NCBI RefSeq assembly: GCF_000090795.2
Contig: NW_003546411.1
Span: 29,845-55,620 of the forward strand
Length of the DNA: 25,776 nucleotides
Reading direction: 5' to 3'
Source of the DNA: Amphimedon queenslandica
Taxonomy: Eukaryota; Porifera; Demospongiae; Haplosclerida; Niphatidae
In this document: piece by piece, positions 22,601 through 25,776 of the stretch
Position numbering within the stretch: position 1 is the first letter of the stretch
Layout of the letters: every line of letters begins with the position of its first letter
The notes under the pieces: generated by a model
Told to the model about the DNA's origin: nothing
The model's input: only the letters and a program-made list of their open reading frames with translations
Databases searched by the model: none
Translations under genes and position numbers: made by a program

Positions 22601-24249
22601 CTCTGCTCATTATTATAACAGCACAGGGCATGATATAACAATGATGTGCGGTAAGTCATTATTAATGATGTCTAGTTTTTATCTTCTAGTGATTGCTTTA
22701 GGTGATTGTCCATCTGACAAGGCACCAGTGAAGTGTCTCATCAATCCATGTGATCATAGCACATGCCCTAACCTACCACCAACTGAATGTGTGCTGAATG
22801 TCTGTGGGGAATGCAAGGCACAGTATTACTGGAACAATGTTGATGTCACTGAATTCTGCAGTAAGGGAAACACTACGATATACATGTATTTTGTAATATA
22901 TAAATTGATAAGATTTGCAATAAAGATAGTTTAGAATGGCACAAGTATGTATATATAATGCAATTGTGCCTGTATACTTTATAGTGACATGTCCATCTGG
23001 TGGTCAGATATTTAAGGAATGTGGTGCCTCATGTCAACGTACTTGTGATGATGTTCGTTACCAGAGACCTTTTGTTTGCAGTAGACACTACTGTGTGCCT
23101 GGCTGTGCATGCCCTGCTGGACAGGTATTGTGATTTGATTTGTATAATCTTAATATGTATATGGACTGTAGGTATTGGATGAGTCGATCAATAGGTGTGT
23201 GTATCCAGAGCAGTGTCCCTGTCAAGGAACGTGTGACCCAGTTCCTAATAATTGTACAGTACTCACTTATGATAATTGTAACTGTCCATTATGTAGAGGT
23301 GAAGAGGAATCAATGTGTCTAATTCATAATTTCATATGGTGTAGATTGTCCTATTGTTGGTCAGGAGTATAATGATGTAAAGGCTAGTTGTCCAAAGACT
23401 TGCTCTAATCCTCACCTTTTGTGTGCTGGTGAAGGACAGCCTGGCTGCTCCTGCCCTCTGGGTCAAGTGATTGATGAAATGAACAATCATTGTGTACAAC
23501 TTAAAGACTGTCCTAGTAAGGAATTGAATGAGAGAGGACAAAAGGAAGAAGTTACATGCTTTTATTTATAGAACCAGATCCGTGTACATTAGCACCAGAG
23601 AGAGGTCCCTGTACTGCTAGTATTTCAAGATACCATTACAATGGCACTAGTCAGACATGTCAGCAGTTTTCATACGGTGGTTGCTTCCCTAATGAAAATA
23701 ATTTTTTGACTCAGCATGACTGTGAAGACAAGTGTAGTGGTGAGCACATTGAACTAATTAATTTTAATGCCAATGGTCAATTTTTACAGTACTTTTTATA
23801 TTAATAAATAGATTGTTATCCAGTATGTACTCCAGAATATTGTGCAATAAAAAGAGGAGGAACATGTTCTGTGTAAGAGATACAATCACATATGACTGCC
23901 AGTCACATATTCTTTTTCAGACCCTCATCTCCTCCTGGCAGTACTCAAGGGTGTCCAGGAGGATGTGCTATATCCAATTGTGGTGCTTGTTATTATTCAT
24001 ATAATGATCTACCATTCCCTCCATTACCTGGTTCTTGTCCTAGTGTGTGTCCACTGGTCAATGGTCAAGTGGATGAGTCCTGCATGGCAAGATGGGGGCG
24101 CTGTGTCCAGAGATCATATTATGCTATTTATCAAACAGTAAATATTATTTACAATAATGTTGTATGCATTATTTTCCTTGTTAAAGGTTTCTGAGCGTGA
24201 GAGGTTTAAGAGTAATTTCCGCTGCTGGTCTCATCAATGCACAAACTAA
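9003..24249 (+). CDS. Giant secreted mosaic protein (Ig/FN3/EGF/sushi/coiled core/Kunitz/TIL), 31 exons, 3,315 aa
   Basis: Reading frame stays open through 31 exons and 9,948 bp. Exons: 9003-9081, 9154-9477, 9536-9922, 10018-10293, 10345-10629, 10698-10790, 11222-11344, 11389-11514, 11574-11693, 11744-11872, 11921-12295, 12416-13791, 13841-13958, 14010-17567, 17717-17920, 17973-18113, 18170-18328, 21357-21515, 21562-21729, 21793-21951, 22024-22179, 22257-22415, 22483-22650, 22702-22860, 22985-23124, 23172-23298, 23345-23515, 23572-23739, 23812-23872, 23921-24137, 24187-24249. Nearly every junction is phase 1. The signal peptide is residues 1-19; no membrane segment follows, so the protein is secreted. 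It has many N-glycosylation sequons. Domain blocks are listed separately. The role is probably extracellular matrix or defence; no single known ortholog is recognised. The weakest join is the 3-kb intron 18329-21356: the phases agree, but two genes cannot be excluded. Confidence 0.85.
10698..11872 (+). other. Giant gene: one EGF and four calcium-binding-type EGF domains
   Basis: Exon 6 is a short EGF (CAQGICILSNICACDPGW). Exons 7-10 each encode one EGF starting with the calcium-binding signature D-I/T-D-E-C or E-I-D-E-C and carrying a Tyr/Phe after N-T-x-G-S-Y or similar (residues 482-647). Tandem cbEGFs form calcium-stiffened rods as in fibrillin. Confidence 0.9.
10791..11221. other. 431-bp intron 6 of the giant gene
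   Basis: AT-rich sequence between the first EGF exon and the cbEGF exons. No further domain exon, repeat or RNA gene is seen here. Confidence 0.5.
11921..12295 (+). other. Giant gene: two sushi (CCP) domains in one exon
   Basis: Residues 648-772. The first has NGNLYCNG...TCHYTCNSGYVL...RWSGIPPYC; the second has PPSNGYLQLPCDG...CIIRCFDGYKL and ends KCQ. Both show the four-cysteine sushi layout with Trp before the last cysteine (WSG, IWSS). Confidence 0.88.
12416..13958 (+). other. Giant gene: EGF plus unrecognised cysteine-bearing region
   Basis: Exon 12 (1,376 bp) starts with an EGF domain (DPCEPNPCLHHGVC...CNCTD...GKTCE, residues about 774-812), then about 420 residues of unrecognised beta-like sequence with paired cysteines (PSCCSSTHASICG, DAMCSNCANKL). 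It leaves by a phase-0 donor GTATAT at 13792. Exon 13 (13841-13958) continues with FGDCTFTVMSRV. Confidence 0.65.
14010..17567 (+). other. Giant gene: 3.56-kb core exon with helix-knob-helix, polybasic site and two Ig domains
   Basis: Residues 1271-2456 in one exon. In order: a beta-like stretch; a long Ala/Glu/Leu-rich helix near 1500-1590; a knob with about 20 cysteines (1591-1734: CDVQICPLEC, CCNDVQYTC, CGGRGPNAAC); a second long helix (1734-1820); six consecutive arginines at 1896-1901; further helical sequence (about 1912-2115); Ig domains near 2127-2211 (SYLWRKDG, DEGNYSCEI) and 2214-2307 (DEGEYRCEAYNDFG); then a 140-residue region of unknown type. The two helices could fold back as an antiparallel coiled coil capped by the knob. 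The Ig domains are sure; the rest is inference. Confidence 0.7.
15884..15901 (+). other. Polybasic furin-type cleavage site in the giant protein
   Basis: Six arginine codons in a row (residues 1896-1901) follow FASQ and precede QTEVNQ, between helical segments. Proprotein convertases cut after R-x-(K/R)-R, so the secreted chain may be split into two parts of about 1,900 and 1,400 residues. Cleavage itself is inference. Confidence 0.6.
17717..18113 (+). other. Giant gene: two ephrin-receptor-like (GCC2/GCC3) cysteine repeats
   Basis: Exons 15 and 16 (17717-17920, 17973-18113) each hold the pattern CxPCPxNTYQ...G..xCxPCP: CSPCPFNTYQDMAGSGQCKP and CRPCPSNTYQPTPGQIECLP. Residues 2457-2571. Such repeats are common in large metazoan surface proteins. 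Confidence 0.8.
18170..18328 (+). other. Giant gene: Kunitz domain 1
   Basis: Exon 17, residues 2572-2624. Six cysteines in BPTI spacing: PCEKPKIIGSC...FYYDN...CEPFMYSGCDGN.NNF..L.EC...C. The P1-equivalent residue after the second cysteine is Asn, so trypsin inhibition is not expected. Confidence 0.88.
18375..18706 (-). repeat. Inverted copies of the ~177-bp repeat
   Basis: TAGCCCATG followed by a T-run, ATGGCTCCAAAATTACTCC and TTGATGTTCTTATGCTAGG are reverse complements of motifs in the 19300-20965 array. About two diverged units are present, opposite in orientation to the main array. Confidence 0.7.
18895..19008 (+). repeat. GGTTATCTATGG / GGTTAACTGTGG short tandem repeat
   Basis: Imperfect repeats of about 20 bp alternating GGTTATCTAT and GGTTAACTGT run through this stretch. 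A related inverted form (ATAACCATGATAACC) lies near 21116-21138, close to the other TIR-like end. Confidence 0.65.
19300..20965 (+). repeat. Tandem array of a ~177-bp unit, about 9-10 copies
   Basis: The landmark ATGTAATAAAAATTTGG (or a close variant) recurs near 19346, 19523, 19716, 19893, 20074, 20250, 20427, 20620, 20799 and, degraded, about 20952. Spacing is about 177 bp, sometimes 193. Each unit also holds the 10-bp palindrome GGCTATAGCC or a variant, and GAATCAGCTCAAACTTTCTA. Copies diverge toward the right end. Confidence 0.92.
21357..21515 (+). other. Giant gene: eight-cysteine module, copy 1
   Basis: Exon 18. Cysteine spacing is C-x9-C-x4-C-x4-C-x7-C-x4-C-x2-C-x14-C, with NDPC, YCGNC and a final VTETC. 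It fits no domain family I can name. Copies 2-4 share the layout. Confidence 0.8.
21562..21729 (+). other. Giant gene: TIL domain 1
   Basis: Exon 19. Trypsin-inhibitor-like cysteine pattern: CAPSCLSTC, then CVPGCGC, then ECVLPSSC. Such domains occur in mucins, von Willebrand factor and protease inhibitors. Confidence 0.85.
21793..21951 (+). other. Giant gene: Kunitz domain 2, Arg at P1
   Basis: Exon 20. TCSLPPLSGPCRGAFPRWFY and later YGGCSGN...F.TLQQC...C. The residue after the second cysteine is Arg followed by Gly, the layout of trypsin-type inhibitors. It is the only one of the four Kunitz domains with a basic P1. Confidence 0.9.
22024..22179 (+). other. Giant gene: eight-cysteine module, copy 2
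   Basis: Exon 21. Spacing C-x8-C-x4-C-x4-C-x7-C-x4-C-x2-C-x14-C (SCSNC, then EEVTDQC). It is the most diverged copy, lacking the Asp-Pro-Cys of the others. Confidence 0.8.
22257..22415 (+). other. Giant gene: Kunitz domain 3
   Basis: Exon 22. VCSLPPDGGSCNASISRWHF, then KYGGCEGNKNNF and a C...C end. P1 equivalent is Asn. Confidence 0.9.
22483..22860 (+). other. Giant gene: eight-cysteine modules, copies 3 and 4
   Basis: Exons 23 (22483-22650) and 24 (22702-22860). Copy 3: C-x8-C-x4-C-x4-C-x7-C-x4-C-x2-C-x15-C. Copy 4: the same with x14. Both have (D/N)PC, a CPN after the fourth cysteine, and CGEC followed by an aromatic YY pair. Confidence 0.82.
22985..23515 (+). other. Giant gene: TIL domains 2 and 3
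   Basis: TIL 2 is split by a phase-0 intron over exons 25 and 26 (CGASCQRTC, CVPGCACPAGQ | VLDESINRCVYPEQCPC). A short CDPVPNNC...CNCPLC linker follows. Exon 27 is TIL 3 (ASCPKTC, GCSCPLGQVIDE, CVQLKDC). Confidence 0.8.
23572..23739 (+). other. Giant gene: Kunitz domain 4
   Basis: Exon 28. DPCTLAPERGPCTASISRYH, then SYGGCFPNENNF and DCEDKC. P1 equivalent is Thr. Its ASISR segment is shared with Kunitz 3. Confidence 0.9.
23812..24249 (+). other. Giant gene: C-terminal cysteine-rich end
   Basis: Exons 29-31 (phases 2 and 0). About 113 residues, with CYPVCTPEYC, GCPGGCAISNCGACYY and a final RCWSHQCTN before TAA. No membrane anchor or GPI-type tail is seen. Family not recognised. Confidence 0.65.
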
Positions 24250-24369
24250 TGCAACTCTATGACTTCTGTACATGCACACTGACTGCTGAATTTTTTAGGT
24301 AAAATTATTCTTTAAAATTTTTGCTATTTGTAACACTACATCAAAAAGTTCAGGCAATCATATTAAGCT

Positions 24370-24380
24370 AATAAAATAAA
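24370..24380 (+). terminator. Overlapping AATAAA polyadenylation signals of the giant gene
   Basis: AATAAAATAAA contains two AATAAA copies about 120 bp after the stop codon at 24247-24249. Confidence 0.5.
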
Positions 24381-24702
24381 TACCTCAAAAAATCATTTCA
24401 GTTACCCTTTAAAAACAAAAAATAAGTCAAGTTTGCTTAGAACTTTTGTACTTACAGAACTTGCTATTGCTGTATCATTGCTTTATTACTACCAATAGTA
24501 GATCAAGTATCATTAGAAACAGAATAAAATGGAAAACCAACAAAAGGGACCGTTCTTGTACTGTATCTTATGATAAACATGTGTCACATCTTCACAAAAT
24601 AAATACATTCACACAAAAGCATACTATATAAGAAAAAGGTATTTTCATATTAATAAAACTCTCTGCAATCACTTATACATCATTATAAAGGAAGACCTAT
24701 CA

Positions 24703-24802
24703 TAACTTTAAACTACACAGCAGCAAGGCAGGACAACTTACCCAATCAGTGACACTATAACTTATCCACACAATCCATTCAAAAAAATACAAAAGTCACT
24801 AA
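24703..24802 (+). pseudogene. Displaced, frameshifted copy of exon 3 of the 7648-8798 gene
   Basis: About 100 bp match 8697-8793 nearly base for base (for example TTATCCACACAATCCATTC in both), with about six substitutions and a net 2-bp insertion near 24750-24760 that breaks the frame. The stop codon of the original is not kept. No other exon of that gene is found nearby. Confidence 0.85.
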
Positions 24803-24926
24803 GTACAAAATCATCACACAGCAAATAAAGTAAAGAAAGTCACTATTAAACACATAAAATAAATTTAGTTACTGAGACAAGACAAAAATATTAAACAATC
24901 ATTATCCACTATATTTAATTGTTATT

Positions 24927-25776
24927 CTACTGCAGCTTGTCACTGTCCATGTACTCAAGCAAAGGCTCACGAAACTGATTATTATTACTTTGAGTTTCAC
25001 GTTCCTCAACTTCTGGTGTGCAGTTTATTAGCATTTCAACACCAGCCCGTTTCTTCTTACAAGATACAAGCCAGCAACGAAATGTCTTGAGCACATGATA
25101 TAAGAATATTGCGAGTATTGTTGAACAAATTGAGATTAGTGAAACAAAAAGTATGTACTCAGAATAAAGGCCTCCATATATCTTATACATGTTAATACAA
25201 ACCAGGGCCAATACATTTAGCATGCACCATAAGTCTAGAATGTTGATCCAGGTTTCCTTAAAAGGTTTCAAATATGCTTGGAAGATGGTAAATATAACGA
25301 GAAGTATGACTTGTAATAGATACTGATAAAAAGTGAATTCTCCTGTCATGCTGGCTGTTGAAATGGCTATAAAAACCAGCAGAACAAGTCGGAGTCCAAA
25401 CCAGTATCGATAGCTATCCTTGTAAGGCCCATATATGGTATCAAAAAATGGACGAAACTTGTTAACGTATGAAAACCTTAAACATGTCCATCCAAACAAG
25501 GCTAGACCAACGTATGGTACAATTACAATGCTGGTAAAGAGAGATGCAGTGATTAGCAAAGGTATGTGTACACCAGTTCCATAATGTATTGAACCATTAT
25601 ATAGCCACACTGTGTAAGGATTAGCTGATTCTGTATACACACGAGCAAACAGAAATGCATCAATGGATGAAACTAGAATCTTTGCTAGAGAAAGATGTAT
25701 CAAAGTCATTAGAACTTGTACTGATGAGCCCATCAGGAGATTAGCAACTTTAGTGGAGTACTGAGCCAAGAATATT
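24927..25776 (-). CDS. Multi-pass membrane protein, C-terminal exon, 5' truncated
   Basis: The frame is open to the window edge, so the start lies outside; the stop is at 24927-24929. About 282 residues with six hydrophobic segments: VLMTLIHLSLAKILV, IPLLITASLFTSIVIVPYVG, LRLVLLVFIAIS, LLQVILLVIFTIFQAYL, ILDLWCMLNVLALVCINMY and YILFVSLISICSTILAIFLY. Between segments two and three lies NKFRPFFDTIYGPYKDSYRY, which I take to be a conserved loop of large receptor-like proteins with repeated extracellular domains. The C-terminal tail is polar, with CKKKR after the last segment, and cytosolic by inference. It may belong to the TRP-like/ML-like membrane superfamily, but this is not shown. No promoter is in view. 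Confidence 0.75.
   Translation of the reverse strand, partial: IFLAQYSTKVANLLMGSSVQVLMTLIHLSLAKILVSSIDAFLFARVYTESANPYTVWLYNGSIHYGTGVHIPLLITASLFTSIVIVPYVGLALFGWTCLRFSYVNKFRPFFDTIYGPYKDSYRYWFGLRLVLLVFIAISTASMTGEFTFYQYLLQVILLVIFTIFQAYLKPFKETWINILDLWCMLNVLALVCINMYKIYGGLYSEYILFVSLISICSTILAIFLYHVLKTFRCWLVSCKKKRAGVEMLINCTPEVEERETQSNNNQFREPLLEYMDSDKLQ

Larger units (their letters stand above)
24250..24926. other. Intergenic region between the giant gene and the minus-strand membrane protein gene
   Basis: 677 bp, AT-rich. It holds two overlapping AATAAA signals at 24370-24380 and the displaced exon fragment at 24703-24802. The genes on both sides are convergent. Confidence 0.6.

Noticed and set aside
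9003-24249. Sponge aggregation factor
   Set aside because: No Calx-beta or Wreath-type regions are visible; the domain set is different.
24927-25776. TRP channel assignment
   Set aside because: Six hydrophobic segments and the GPYKD loop are seen, but no TRP box or pore motif, so only a multi-pass protein is called.

Overview
The window looks like metazoan nuclear DNA, most probably from a demosponge (Amphimedon-like). It is AT-rich and compact, with many short GT-AG introns of about 40-100 bp. It combines an axonemal gene (enkurin) with a huge secreted Ig/FN3/EGF/sushi/Kunitz mosaic protein built mainly from phase-1 exons. The species assignment is inference. The exon structures were read by eye from splice sites, frame and intron phase; every multi-exon model given here stays in frame from start to stop.

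Layout. 1-758 (+) is the 3' end of an arylsulfatase gene. 903-4669 (-) is a complete 12-exon WD40 gene, probably WDR88-like, ending in a four-cysteine zinc-ribbon-like tail. Its fifth intron contains an intronless MIF4G-domain gene on the opposite strand (2627-3445). 4799-5731 (-) is a complete 3-exon enkurin (ENKUR) gene with a perfect RFX X-box 34 bp upstream of its ATG. 5732-6799 is intergenic. 6800-7396 (+) is a small 4-exon gene with no recognised family. 7648-8798 (+) is a 3-exon gene carrying a GYAGHIPRY motif like those of ciliary microtubule inner proteins.

9003-24249 (+) is the centrepiece: a 31-exon gene with a 3,315-codon reading frame for a secreted mosaic protein. The order is signal peptide, Ig-like, Ig-like, FN3, Ig-like, EGF, four calcium-binding-type EGFs, two sushi domains, EGF, and a roughly 1,700-residue mostly unrecognised core. 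The core contains two long helical stretches flanking a cysteine-rich knob, a polybasic cleavage site and two Ig domains. The C-terminal part has two ephrin-receptor-like cysteine repeats, then a tail mixing four Kunitz domains, three TIL domains and four copies of an eight-cysteine module that I cannot assign to a named family. Its 3 kb intron (18329-21356) is filled with ~177-bp tandem repeats, inverted copies of the same unit, and a TIR-like pair.

24250-24926 is intergenic and holds a frameshifted, displaced copy of the last exon of the 7648-8798 gene. 24927-25776 (-) is the 3' exon of a multi-pass membrane protein gene that runs off the window.

How they relate: enkurin and the GYAGHIPRY gene point to cilia or flagella (choanocytes, sperm), and the WD40 gene lies in tandem with enkurin, 129 bp apart. 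The giant protein looks like an extracellular matrix or defence protein. The eight-cysteine module, the helix-knob-helix core and the repeat-filled intron are the least explained parts.
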